From Pseudoalteromonas sp. T1lg75 (GTDB lineage Bacteria > Pseudomonadota > Gammaproteobacteria > Enterobacterales > Alteromonadaceae), in the NCBI RefSeq assembly GCF_002964705.1, contig NZ_PQCD01000033.1, forward strand, positions 181,757 through 245,756: a stretch of DNA of 64,000 bases. Direction: 5' to 3'. Under the pieces are notes generated by a model that did not search any database, was not told the DNA's origin, and saw nothing but the letters and a program-made list of their open reading frames with translations. Below are positions 27,675-36,222 of this stretch, one piece after another (positions within the stretch are counted from its first letter, which is position 1; the number at the start of each line of letters is the position of its first letter). Position numbers and translations under genes: made by a program.

Positions 27675-28456
27675 GCGCGCCGATTGCGGTTTTGACCGGA
27701 GCCAGCGGCGGCATCGGCGGTGCCATCGCCAAACGATTGGCGGCCCGCAATTACCGGATGATCTTACTCGGTCGCGACTTGCCCGCATTGGAGCAGGTTC
27801 GCCAACAGTTGCCAAGCGACGAGGCGTCTTATCATCTGGCCTTACAGGTGGATCTAAGCAACGACGCCGATATTAGCCGGGTGGTGGACCTACTTGGCGA
27901 TATTGGCCGCTGTGATTTGTTGGTCAACAACGCCGGGGTAAACACCATGGTGCCTTTTGGATCCCTGAGCAAGTGTGATCTCGACGCGGCGCTGGCGGTC
28001 AATGTCCGTGCGCCCATGCTGCTGTCACAAGGGTTATTACCCCTGCTGCAACAAGGTGGCGGCACCATAGTGAATATTGGCTCCTCGTTTGGCGCCATAG
28101 GTTACCCGTTACAGGCCCAATACTGTGCCACCAAGTTTGCCTTGCGCGGGTTTAGTGAAGCGCTGGCCAGAGAGCTAAGTGATACTCAGGTGCGGGTTAA
28201 ATACTTTGCCCCGCGTGCCACACAAACGGCCATCAACAGCGACAAGGTCACGGCACTCAATAAGGCATTGGGTAACGCCATGGATACGCCGGAGTATGTG
28301 GCCGAAGAATTTATGCGTTTACTCGACTCCGACGAGCGCCGCCGCAGTGTCGGAGCCAAAGAGTCCTTCTTTGCAAAAATCAATGCGTTACTGCCCAAGG
28401 TGGTGGATAACGCCCTAGCGAAACAACTTGCGACTATTAAACAATTAATGAGGTGA
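27671..28456 (+). CDS. Short-chain dehydrogenase/reductase (SDR)
   Basis: A 261-residue classical SDR. The cofactor motif is TGASGGIG near residues 9-16, followed by NNAG, catalytic Ser in NIGSSFG and Tyr-x3-Lys in YCATK. The substrate is unknown. Its position directly after the HDO-like enzyme suggests reduction or oxidation of the same intermediate. It overlaps the upstream gene by four bases, and its stop lies three bases before the TPR gene. Confidence 0.9.
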   Translation: MSAPIAVLTGASGGIGGAIAKRLAARNYRMILLGRDLPALEQVRQQLPSDEASYHLALQVDLSNDADISRVVDLLGDIGRCDLLVNNAGVNTMVPFGSLSKCDLDAALAVNVRAPMLLSQGLLPLLQQGGGTIVNIGSSFGAIGYPLQAQYCATKFALRGFSEALARELSDTQVRVKYFAPRATQTAINSDKVTALNKALGNAMDTPEYVAEEFMRLLDSDERRRSVGAKESFFAKINALLPKVVDNALAKQLATIKQLMR

Positions 28457-28459
28457 ACT

Positions 28460-29122
28460 ATGAAACCCTATTTCGCAATGGCTCTTGTGGCCACGGCCCT
28501 GTCTCAAAGTGCCTTTTCTCAAAGCACCTGGTCCAGTGTCGATGAGCAGATGAATCTGCAACAACTGATGCGCCAGTGGGCCCATGTCAATTATGAGCTC
28601 AAGGGCGACGATCAGGAAGATGCCTTCGCCGAGCTGGCGAAGAGTGCGCAAACCTATCGCCAGGCACACCCGGATGAGGCCGAAGGCCATATCTGGTCTG
28701 GCATTATTCATTCCAGTTTCGCCGGTGCAAAAGGCGGCTTGGGGGCCTTAGGCCTGGCTAAAGAAGCAAAAAAAGACTTTGAAATGGCCATGAGCATCAA
28801 TGGTGAAGCGCTTCAAGGTTCGGCCTACACCAGTCTAGGCACTTTGTATGCGCAGGTGCCGGGCTGGCCAATCGGCTTTGGCGATGATGAAAAGGCTCAG
28901 GAGCTGTTTAAAAAGTCCTTGGCTATCAACCCTGACGGCATTGATATTAATTACTTTTATGCTCAGTTCCTCTATGATGAAAGGAAGTATAAACAAGCGA
29001 AAGCGCATTTGTTGCGTGCCCAGGCAGCGGCACCACGCGCCGAGCGACCGCTGGCCGATAAATATCGCCAGCAAGAGGTGGCTCAGTTACTGGCTAAGGT
29101 GGAGCGTAAGCTAAAACGCTAA
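28460..29122 (+). CDS. Exported TPR protein
   Basis: A 220-residue protein with a signal peptide (MKPYFAMALVATALSQSAFS). TPR-like helices follow, for example EALQGSAYTSLGTLYAQVPG and DINYFYAQFLYDERKYKQAKAHLLRAQAA. It is likely periplasmic and may scaffold other proteins. The ribosome site AGGTGA overlaps the SDR stop region, so it belongs to the same transcript. No specific family is recognised. Confidence 0.82.
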   Translation: MKPYFAMALVATALSQSAFSQSTWSSVDEQMNLQQLMRQWAHVNYELKGDDQEDAFAELAKSAQTYRQAHPDEAEGHIWSGIIHSSFAGAKGGLGALGLAKEAKKDFEMAMSINGEALQGSAYTSLGTLYAQVPGWPIGFGDDEKAQELFKKSLAINPDGIDINYFYAQFLYDERKYKQAKAHLLRAQAAAPRAERPLADKYRQQEVAQLLAKVERKLKR

Positions 29123-29137
29123 CAAAGGAGACAGGGA

Positions 29138-29812
29138 TTGCGGTTGTTACTGGTGGAGGACGATGTCATCGTCAATGAATGCTTGAGCCGTACTCTGGCT
29201 CACGAGGGCTATGCGGTGGAATCGGTGACCTGTTTAGCCGAGGCGCGGCCCATGATAGCGCACGATGATGTGGATCTGGTGATCCTCGACCTCGGCTTGC
29301 CCGATGGCGATGGCTTAAGCCTGCTAGCGGATATTAAACGTCGTGCCAAGCCCTTACCGGTGCTGATCCTCACCGCCCGTGACAGCCTGGATGACAAAAT
29401 TCAGGGCCTGGACTTGGGCGCCGACGACTACCTGGTCAAGCCCTTTGCCGTGGACGAGCTATTGGCACGTTTGCGGGTGCTGGGCCGGCGCGTCAGTGGT
29501 GTGGCATCAAGCATATTGCAATGTGGCTCGGTACAAATGGATCTCGGCGCCCATCAGGTCAGTGTCGATGGCGCCTCGATCAATCTGCCGCGCAAGGAGT
29601 ACATGCTGTTAAAGGCGTTAATGGAAAACCAAAGCCGGGTGCAGTCCAAGGAGCAGCTGGAACAAAAGCTGTACCAATGGGGGGAGGCGCTCGGCTCCAA
29701 CGCCATCGAAGTACACATTCACCATTTACGCAAAAAGTTGCCGGCCAAGATGATCAAAACCCTGCGTGGCATCGGCTATGTGTTAGCCACCAATGAAGGC
29801 GGCGAACCTTGA
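29138..29812 (+). CDS. OmpR-family response regulator (QseB/PmrA-like)
   Basis: A 224-residue two-domain regulator. The receiver domain has the acidic pair EDD near the N-terminus, phosphoryl-acceptor Asp51 in VILDLGLPDGDG and the conserved Lys in DDYLVKPF. The winged-helix domain ends SNAIEVHIHHLRKKL...GIGYVL, typical of QseB/PmrA/BasR. Its start is a TTG at 29138, supported by AGGAG seven bases upstream. It overlaps the kinase gene by four bases. A PmrA-type box upstream of the operon suggests autoregulation. Confidence 0.92.
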   Translation: MRLLLVEDDVIVNECLSRTLAHEGYAVESVTCLAEARPMIAHDDVDLVILDLGLPDGDGLSLLADIKRRAKPLPVLILTARDSLDDKIQGLDLGADDYLVKPFAVDELLARLRVLGRRVSGVASSILQCGSVQMDLGAHQVSVDGASINLPRKEYMLLKALMENQSRVQSKEQLEQKLYQWGEALGSNAIEVHIHHLRKKLPAKMIKTLRGIGYVLATNEGGEP

Positions 29813-31095
29813 GCATACGCACCAAGCTGATGATGCTCTTGCTGGCCATGTTGGTGCTGATCTTGTTTTTAGCCCTGGCCCAGGGCTATCAACGCAGTTT
29901 GGCCCGTGCCGATGCCTTGTTTGACCAGCATCTCCAGGCCCGCACCCAATTGCTGTTTGCCGTCGCTCCCGAGGCCCTGCCCAAGCAACAGGCCGAATTT
30001 TGGCAGCGCTGGCAAGGCAATACTTTAGTGGGGGGAAGCGAAAGCTTACTCGCCAAGGTGCCGCCCCAGGGCCTGCAAACCATCAACAGCCAAGGGCAAC
30101 GACTGCGTATCGCCACCTATTGCCAGCAACAAGATTGCGTGGTGCTGGGCGAGCCCATCAGTGAGCGTTTTGCCCTGTCGGAGCAATTGATCATCGCCCT
30201 GATGTTGCCCATGTTGCTTGGCATTGTTTTATTGGCGGTGTTTATCAGTCTGGCGGTTAAGCGTGCCTTACAACCCCTCACCTTACTCTCTCGCGAGCTC
30301 AAAACACGTGCCGCCAATGATTTTTCCATGTTGCGCACCGAAGCCAAGGCGCTGGAAATCAAACCCGTGGTGGACACTCTGAATGCCCTGTTGCGGAGCA
30401 CCGAACAGGCCTATTTGCGCGAGCGCTACTTTGCCAGCGATGCCGCCCATGAGCTGCGTACGCCGCTGAGCGCGATGAAAATCAATCTGCACAACTTATT
30501 ACAGCGTCATAATGATGAGGATGCCAAAGCGCTGAGCCTGAGTGTCGACCGCCTAAATCATTTGGTGGAGCAAATGCTGGCCCTTGGCCGTACTTCCTCC
30601 CAGCAGTGGCAGGACAAACTGGCTAAACAGTCGCTGGCCCATATTTGCCAGCAGCTAATCGCCGAGCTCTATCCGCAAATAGCGCAGAAAAATCTGGATA
30701 TTAGCTTAAGCGGCGAGTGTCGCGAGGTTATCGGTGAGCCCTTTACCCTTAATGTGATGTTGAAAAACATCATTAGCAACGCGGTGAAATATACCCCAGC
30801 AAATGGCCGTATCGCCATTCACTTGGCCGATCGGGGTGATAATATTGAGCTGCGAGTGGCTGACTCCGGCCCCGGCATTGCCAGCGAGTTACGGGAGCGC
30901 ATTTTTGATCGTTTCTTTCGCGTTGGCGGCGACTCGCACCCAGCTCATATTCCTGGTGCGGGTTTGGGTTTGGCCATAGTTCAGCATGTGATTGGCCTCT
31001 ATCAGGGTGAGGTGCAACTCAAGCAAAGTGAATGGGGTGGATTAGAAGTGATCATTACCATGGCGGTACAGCGAGAGACATTATGCAGCGATTGA
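29809..31095 (+). CDS. Sensor histidine kinase (QseC/PmrB-like)
   Basis: A 428-residue membrane kinase that starts with TTG overlapping the regulator stop. It has two membrane helices near residues 8-26 and 128-150 around a short periplasmic domain of about 100 residues with a CQQQDC pair that could form a disulfide or bind metal. The H-box has His214 in DAAHELRTPLSAM. N-box (NIISNAVKYTP) and G-box (DSGPGI, GAGLGLAIV) are present. It pairs with the adjacent OmpR regulator. No ExxE iron-binding motif is evident in the sensor region, so the signal is unknown. Its end overlaps the next gene by 13 bases. Confidence 0.92.
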   Translation: MSIRTKLMMLLLAMLVLILFLALAQGYQRSLARADALFDQHLQARTQLLFAVAPEALPKQQAEFWQRWQGNTLVGGSESLLAKVPPQGLQTINSQGQRLRIATYCQQQDCVVLGEPISERFALSEQLIIALMLPMLLGIVLLAVFISLAVKRALQPLTLLSRELKTRAANDFSMLRTEAKALEIKPVVDTLNALLRSTEQAYLRERYFASDAAHELRTPLSAMKINLHNLLQRHNDEDAKALSLSVDRLNHLVEQMLALGRTSSQQWQDKLAKQSLAHICQQLIAELYPQIAQKNLDISLSGECREVIGEPFTLNVMLKNIISNAVKYTPANGRIAIHLADRGDNIELRVADSGPGIASELRERIFDRFFRVGGDSHPAHIPGAGLGLAIVQHVIGLYQGEVQLKQSEWGGLEVIITMAVQRETLCSD

Positions 31096-31421
31096 TATGG
31101 ACATTGCTGCTGTTGAGTATGCCGGCTTTTGCCGAACTCAAAGAGTTTAAGCTGGTGCTCAAGGACCACCTTTTCTATCCGGCGCGCATGGAGGTGCCGA
31201 GCGGTGAAAAAATTCGCCTCTTGGTGCACAACCTCGACGGCGACCCGGAAGAGTTCGACAGCTTTGATTTAAACCGCGAGAAGGTGCTGTTCCCCGGGCG
31301 CATTAATGTTATCTATGTCGGCCCTCTGGCCCCGGGTGAGTACTTCTTTTTTGGCGAATTTGCACCCGACACCGCACGGGGCACCCTGGTAGCGGTGCCT
31401 ATTGAGGAGCAAAGGCCATGA
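31083..31421 (+). CDS. Periplasmic cupredoxin-like protein associated with iron-transport operons
   Basis: A 112-residue protein with a signal peptide (MQRLIWTLLLLSMPAFA). The single beta-sandwich has segments KDHLFYPARMEVPSGEKIRLLVHN, EEFDSFDLNREK and GPLAPGEYFFFGEFAPDTA, close to cupredoxins encoded next to FTR1 permeases. The position where such proteins, as I recall them, carry a His (GEFH) is Ala here, and no Cys is present, so type-1 copper binding looks compromised. The ATG at 31083 lies inside the end of the kinase gene. It overlaps the FTR1-like gene by four bases. Confidence 0.8.
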   Translation: MQRLIWTLLLLSMPAFAELKEFKLVLKDHLFYPARMEVPSGEKIRLLVHNLDGDPEEFDSFDLNREKVLFPGRINVIYVGPLAPGEYFFFGEFAPDTARGTLVAVPIEEQRP

Positions 31422-32146
31422 TCAACAGCTTATTAGTGACCATCAATCAATTGTTGCCGCCTGCGGTGTTGCTGGTGTTTGCCCTGGTGTTGCACGTTAA
31501 GCCCCTGGGTCGAAAGCGCTGGCTTATTTTAGCCCTGTGGCTGGTGGTGCCGACATTGAGCTATATCCTCGCGCTTGAGCAAATCAGCCAGTGGTTCGAT
31601 TACCTGGGCTTTGAGTATTCACAAATGCTGCTGGTGGCCCTATTGGTGCTGGCGGCGCTCAGCGGGTTGGCGCTGCGGCTGTGGGCCAGTTTTGTGTTGC
31701 TGTTGGCCAGTGCCAGCTGTTTATATTTGAGTCACTACTTACCCTGGCTGCTGCAAGGGCACATGGAGCTGGCTCGCGCCCTGGGGGTATGTCTTGGAGT
31801 GGGCATAGTCGGTAGTTTTGCCATTTTATTTTATTTCTTTCTTACCTGGTTGGCCGAGCATTACGGGCCCTGGGGGGTACTCGGCCTATTTAGCATGCAT
31901 ATTGCCGGGTCCATGGTCGGCATGCTGGATATTGCCGCCGGTGCAGGCTTACTAACCATGCCTTCCCCCTTGGTGGATCTGCGCACCCTGTTGGACGAGC
32001 ATAGTATTTTTGGCCGTTTGGCCAAGGTGGTTGTGGGTTATGAAGCGACCCCCAGTTCGCTGTCATTATGGGTATATATATTGACGCTGTTGGCGCTGCT
32101 AGGAGCAGCCAACTGGCAACGGAGTAGACAAAAATGCGATATTTAA
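31418..32146 (+). CDS. FTR1-like integral membrane protein lacking REXXE motifs
   Basis: A 242-residue protein with about seven hydrophobic helices. The C-terminal segment, LVDLRTLLDEHSIFGRLAKVVVGYEATPSS, resembles the last loop and helix of FTR1-family high-affinity iron permeases. However, neither the REXXE motif in the first helix nor a later one is present, and the N-terminal helix begins with INSLLVTINQLLPPAVLLVF instead. It may have lost iron transport and serve another membrane function. The start overlaps the cupredoxin gene (ATGA), and the end overlaps the next gene by 13 bases. Confidence 0.7.
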   Translation: MINSLLVTINQLLPPAVLLVFALVLHVKPLGRKRWLILALWLVVPTLSYILALEQISQWFDYLGFEYSQMLLVALLVLAALSGLALRLWASFVLLLASASCLYLSHYLPWLLQGHMELARALGVCLGVGIVGSFAILFYFFLTWLAEHYGPWGVLGLFSMHIAGSMVGMLDIAAGAGLLTMPSPLVDLRTLLDEHSIFGRLAKVVVGYEATPSSLSLWVYILTLLALLGAANWQRSRQKCDI

Positions 32147-32823
32147 CCTGGGCTTTATTGCTGCTAAGTGCCAGCAGTTGGGCCGATGGCATGGTGGTCG
32201 ATAAGGTCTACCATCCCTATGTCCTGCCCTATGAGAGGGAGCTGGAGTGGCGCCTGGTATCGCGACAAACCGAGGAAGGCAATGTGCTGGCGCAACGCTT
32301 CGGTGTCGGCGGTGCCATCAGTGAAACCCTGAGCCTGGAAGTCTATGGTGTCGGTGAGCGCGACGATGAAGGCGACTTTGGTCTGGCCGCCTATGAAGCG
32401 GAGTTGCGCTGGCAAATGGTGGAGCAGGGGCGTTATTGGGCCGACTTTGGCGCCCTATTTGAAATAGAAAAGCAGCACAAAGAAGATAACTATGAGATCA
32501 CCTCCGGCCTCTTGTTCGAAAAAGAGTTCGGCATCACCAGCCTCACGGTCAATGCCTTCTTGGTGTATGAGTGGGGCAGTGATATTGATTCAGAATGGGA
32601 GTCGGAGTTTCGGGCGCAGTATCGTTACCGTTTGCGCTCGGCGTTTCAACCGGCATTAGAGCTCTACAGCGGCGAAGACTTTGTCGGTGTCGGCCCGGGC
32701 TTTATCGGTTTGCACCGTTATGACGGTCAGCATCAGCTAAAATGGGAAGCGGGCTTTATCAGCGAAGTGGGGCATGGCGGTAAAGACCATAGCTTTCGCC
32801 TGGCCCTGGAGTTCGAGTTTTAA
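32134..32823 (+). CDS. Outer-membrane beta-barrel protein, last gene of the operon
   Basis: A 229-residue exported protein (signal MRYLTWALLLLSASSWADG). It is built of alternating strands with acidic and aromatic girdles, such as YEAELRWQMVEQGRYWADFGALFEIE, and ends RLALEFEF with a terminal Phe, as for outer-membrane barrels. Related barrels occur in FTR1/cupredoxin operons, but substrate is unknown. Its start lies inside the end of the FTR1-like gene. A hairpin follows 11 bases after the stop. Confidence 0.78.
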   Translation: MRYLTWALLLLSASSWADGMVVDKVYHPYVLPYERELEWRLVSRQTEEGNVLAQRFGVGGAISETLSLEVYGVGERDDEGDFGLAAYEAELRWQMVEQGRYWADFGALFEIEKQHKEDNYEITSGLLFEKEFGITSLTVNAFLVYEWGSDIDSEWESEFRAQYRYRLRSAFQPALELYSGEDFVGVGPGFIGLHRYDGQHQLKWEAGFISEVGHGGKDHSFRLALEFEF

Positions 32824-32833
32824 AATGTGGGTT

Positions 32834-32870
32834 GTCTGTTTATCTGCGCAAGAAACGAAGATAAACAGAC
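32834..32870. terminator. Perfect 12-bp hairpin ending the operon
   Basis: GTCTGTTTATCT at 32834-32845 pairs exactly with AGATAAACAGAC at 32859-32870 around a 13-base loop. It lies between the convergent operon and tricorn-like gene, so it probably serves both. The T stretch after it (TAGGTTTT) is weak. Confidence 0.6.
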
Positions 32871-32882
32871 CCTAGGTTTTAC

Positions 32883-35800
32883 TTAAAACTTACTGGGTGC
32901 CGGCGGCACGCTCAGTGGTTGTTTTGGCTTGGCCTCAAGCTCCTTAAGTAGCTCTTCAACGGCGCGCTCGATGGATGGATCCTTACCCTGATAAATAAGC
33001 TCAGGACGATCAATTACCTCGATATCCGGCGTTACGCCTTCATTCTCGATGATCCAATTTCCCTCGTTATCCAGGATGCGGAAGGTCGCCGCAATCACCT
33101 GACCGCCATCGACCAGGTTCGGGTTGCCGGAAATACCGATTAAGCCACCCCAGGTACGAGTACCAATCAGCTTACCTAAACCCGCCTGACGGAAATAGTA
33201 AGGCAGGGCATCACCGCCGGAGCTGGAATAGCCATTGATCAGCATGGCCTTGGGACCATCGTGGGCAAACTGCGGAGTTTTCGTCGGCTCAACACCACGG
33301 CGCTTCCAGTAGTTTAGCGGCTTACGTGCCAGCCAGGTGATCATGTGCTCGGGAATAAAGCCACCGCCATTGTAGCGGTCGTCGATGATCATGGCGTCCT
33401 TGGTGGTTTGCGGCATAAAGTTTTTGAACATGGCACGGTTGCCTTCGTAATGGGTGTTGGGCAAGTGCACATAGCCAATCCGGCCATTGGAAAGCTTGGC
33501 CACATAGTCGGCGCGCTCATTCACCCATTGCAGATAACGCAGGCCTTGCTCGCTGGCCACCGGCTTGACGCTGACCTTCCAGGCACCCTTTTGGCTTGGT
33601 TTGGAGTTTATTAGCAGTTCAACCTGCTCACCCTGGGTGTTTTCCAGCAATTCATAGAAGTTACTCACCTGGGTGACCGGGCGGCCGTTAACGGAAATAA
33701 TGAAGTCTCCGTCGCTGGCTTTAACGCCCGTGGTGCCTAGTGGTGAGCGGAAGTCTTCATGCCAGTTTTCGCCTTGGAAAATCTGCTCGATTTGTACATA
33801 ACCCGAGTTGTGGCTCGCCAGTTTGGCGCCCAGCAGGCCGTGTTTTTTGCGCTCTGCTTTTGGCATATCACCGGATTGCACATAAATATGACCGGCATTG
33901 ATCTCACCGGCGATTTCGCTCAGCACATAGTCAAGATCGGCGCGGTGCGCCACGGCATTGGCCAACGGCTGATACTTGGCCAAGATGGCATCCCAATCCT
34001 GACCATGATGGTTTTCATCGTAGAACCAATCACGCAAGGTGCGCCAGCCTTCCACATACATTTGCTGCCACTCGACTTGCGGGTCGATTTTCAACGTCAT
34101 CTTGGTTAAATCCAGCTTGGATGCGTTCAAATCCTGATCCGCTTTCGGGGCAATTACGCTGTAGTCCTTACCCGCTCGTACCAAGACATGCTCACGGTTG
34201 CTGGAGAGCGTATAGCCATTCACACCCTTGGCCACGGTTTTCAATTCAGCGTCGTGTTCGGTGCCAAGTAACTGCAAGTCGCCCTTACTTAGCGTCAGGA
34301 CACCGCCTTCGACGCCAGCCAGGGTATTGTAGTCTCCCGCCGGGGCGTTAAGAGCGGTCACCCGTTGCATAAAGCCACTGCTTTGCAGCTGGTTTTTCTT
34401 GCCCTGGTCATTGCTCTTTTCGTCATCATTGAGGATGGCCGCTTCATCGCTTTGCAGGGCAATTAAGGGGGTGATCTTATTGTTGACCGCGGCGGCATAA
34501 ATGCGCGTGGCGCGGTTAAACATGTAGTCAAACTCATAGCTGCTAAAGGCAAGGTTGAAGTCGCGCTCAGAGGTAAAGTACAGGTATTGGCCATCCGGGG
34601 AGAAGGCGGGGCTATGCTCATTGGTCATCTCATCGGTTAAGCGCGTCACCGTTTGCTCATCGGTATTGTAGTGCCATAGTGAGGCATAACGGTTTTCATT
34701 GTTTTTCACAAAAACGATGTCTTCGCTGTTTGGCGACCAGATGTATTGCTGAATGCCTTCTTCGTCATACAGACCGGTATCTATCTTGTGTTGCTTCCCT
34801 GATTTTGCATCCAGCCACCACAGGGTGTGGTTCTTATCGGCAAACAGCAGTTTTGAGCTATCCGGCGACCACACCGGGGTGAAACGCCAAATGGTGCCGT
34901 TGTCGGTGAGTTGTTTCACCGCATTGTTGTTGGCGCGATCTTTTAGGTAAATTTCGTATTCGCCGGTCTCATCGCTCATGTAGGCGATGTAACGGCCGTT
35001 GGGCGACCAACTGGCATCAATTTCACGCCCCGATGGCGTGTAGGACAGGTTGCGTGTGGGCCCTTGTTTAACCGGCACGCTAAAGAGCTCACCACGGGCG
35101 GTGAACAGGGCGCGCTTGCCATCATGAGACAATGACATGGAGTCGATAAACTCGCTGACATTCTTGCTGTATGGCATGGCGTACTGGCGCACGCCGGCGA
35201 TATTAATGGTAAGTTTGGTGCTTTGCTCGGTAATTGGGTCAAAGCGATAGAGGTAGCCGCCATTTTCATAGACCAGGGCGTTAGGGCCGGCCGAGGGCCA
35301 GAGCACGTCAAAATCCGAGTGATTGGTGAGCTTTTTCGCCTCGGCTCCCTCGCGGTATTGATACAGATTCAGGGTGTAGTCGCTGTCGGAAACAAAATAG
35401 ATGTTGTCGCCCACCCAGGTCGGTTGCTGCTCGGTGGCGCGACTGCTGGTCAGTTGCTTGGAGGTGTTGTTTTCTAAGTCATACACCCACACATCCTGGG
35501 CACGACCGCCTCGCGAGCGCTTCCAGGTACGAAACTCGCGGTCGATGGGGGTGTACACATACTTACCGCCATCGGGAGACAGCATGCCGCCACCGGTTTC
35601 CGGGATAGCCAGTGGCTGCTCTAAGCCACCATCCGCTGGCACCATATAGGGACGGCCCATGCGCTTGCCCCAAGGTGTACGGTTGGCACGAAAGACCACG
35701 TTTTTGCCGTCGGGGGTCCAATCCAATACCCGGTAATCATAGCCACCGCGCGGCGGCATAGGGCCAACATCGTTATAGTAAGTCAGTTGCTTTAACCCGG

Positions 35801-36098
35801 AGCCATCGCGGTTGATCACGTAAATTTGGCGGCTGCCGTTGTACTCGGCGGCAAAGGCGATGCGTTCGCCGTCCGGTGAGAATTTAGGAAAGGTCTCAAA
35901 GCCAACATGATCGGTCAGACGTTGGCTGGCGCCGGTTGCGGTGTTAGCCACATACACATCACCGGCGTAGATAAAGGTGACATGTTCGTTGTGAATATCG
36001 GGGAAGCGCAACAGGCGCGTGTCTTCGGTTTCATAGGCCGACACCCAGGGTGCCAGCGTGGTTGCCACGGCCAAAGCCAAGGTCGTTATTTTTTTCAT
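32883..36098 (-). CDS. Tricorn-like S41 serine peptidase with beta-propeller and PDZ domains
   Basis: A 1071-residue exported protein. The signal peptide MKKITTLALAVATTLAPWVSA is followed by TolB-like beta-propeller repeats with the FSPDG and WSPNG signatures (residues about 30-640). A C1-like helical part, a PDZ domain (GDFIISVNGRPVTQVS) and an S41 catalytic domain follow. The Ser cluster of NGYSSSGGDALP contains the nucleophile. This is the architecture of tricorn protease relatives that process oligopeptides, here likely in the periplasm. The ribosome site AGGAT precedes the ATG. It is monocistronic. Confidence 0.92.
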   Translation of the reverse strand: MKKITTLALAVATTLAPWVSAYETEDTRLLRFPDIHNEHVTFIYAGDVYVANTATGASQRLTDHVGFETFPKFSPDGERIAFAAEYNGSRQIYVINRDGSGLKQLTYYNDVGPMPPRGGYDYRVLDWTPDGKNVVFRANRTPWGKRMGRPYMVPADGGLEQPLAIPETGGGMLSPDGGKYVYTPIDREFRTWKRSRGGRAQDVWVYDLENNTSKQLTSSRATEQQPTWVGDNIYFVSDSDYTLNLYQYREGAEAKKLTNHSDFDVLWPSAGPNALVYENGGYLYRFDPITEQSTKLTINIAGVRQYAMPYSKNVSEFIDSMSLSHDGKRALFTARGELFSVPVKQGPTRNLSYTPSGREIDASWSPNGRYIAYMSDETGEYEIYLKDRANNNAVKQLTDNGTIWRFTPVWSPDSSKLLFADKNHTLWWLDAKSGKQHKIDTGLYDEEGIQQYIWSPNSEDIVFVKNNENRYASLWHYNTDEQTVTRLTDEMTNEHSPAFSPDGQYLYFTSERDFNLAFSSYEFDYMFNRATRIYAAAVNNKITPLIALQSDEAAILNDDEKSNDQGKKNQLQSSGFMQRVTALNAPAGDYNTLAGVEGGVLTLSKGDLQLLGTEHDAELKTVAKGVNGYTLSSNREHVLVRAGKDYSVIAPKADQDLNASKLDLTKMTLKIDPQVEWQQMYVEGWRTLRDWFYDENHHGQDWDAILAKYQPLANAVAHRADLDYVLSEIAGEINAGHIYVQSGDMPKAERKKHGLLGAKLASHNSGYVQIEQIFQGENWHEDFRSPLGTTGVKASDGDFIISVNGRPVTQVSNFYELLENTQGEQVELLINSKPSQKGAWKVSVKPVASEQGLRYLQWVNERADYVAKLSNGRIGYVHLPNTHYEGNRAMFKNFMPQTTKDAMIIDDRYNGGGFIPEHMITWLARKPLNYWKRRGVEPTKTPQFAHDGPKAMLINGYSSSGGDALPYYFRQAGLGKLIGTRTWGGLIGISGNPNLVDGGQVIAATFRILDNEGNWIIENEGVTPDIEVIDRPELIYQGKDPSIERAVEELLKELEAKPKQPLSVPPAPSKF

Positions 36099-36222
36099 GG
36101 TTATCCTATCCTTTTGGGGAGACTGTTACATCATAGCAAGGGAGCGGATAACTGCGACCGAGGTGCGACTAAAAGGTTGTTAAAAATTATGTAGATGGCC
36201 GTTTATGAGACCCTAAGCGTCC

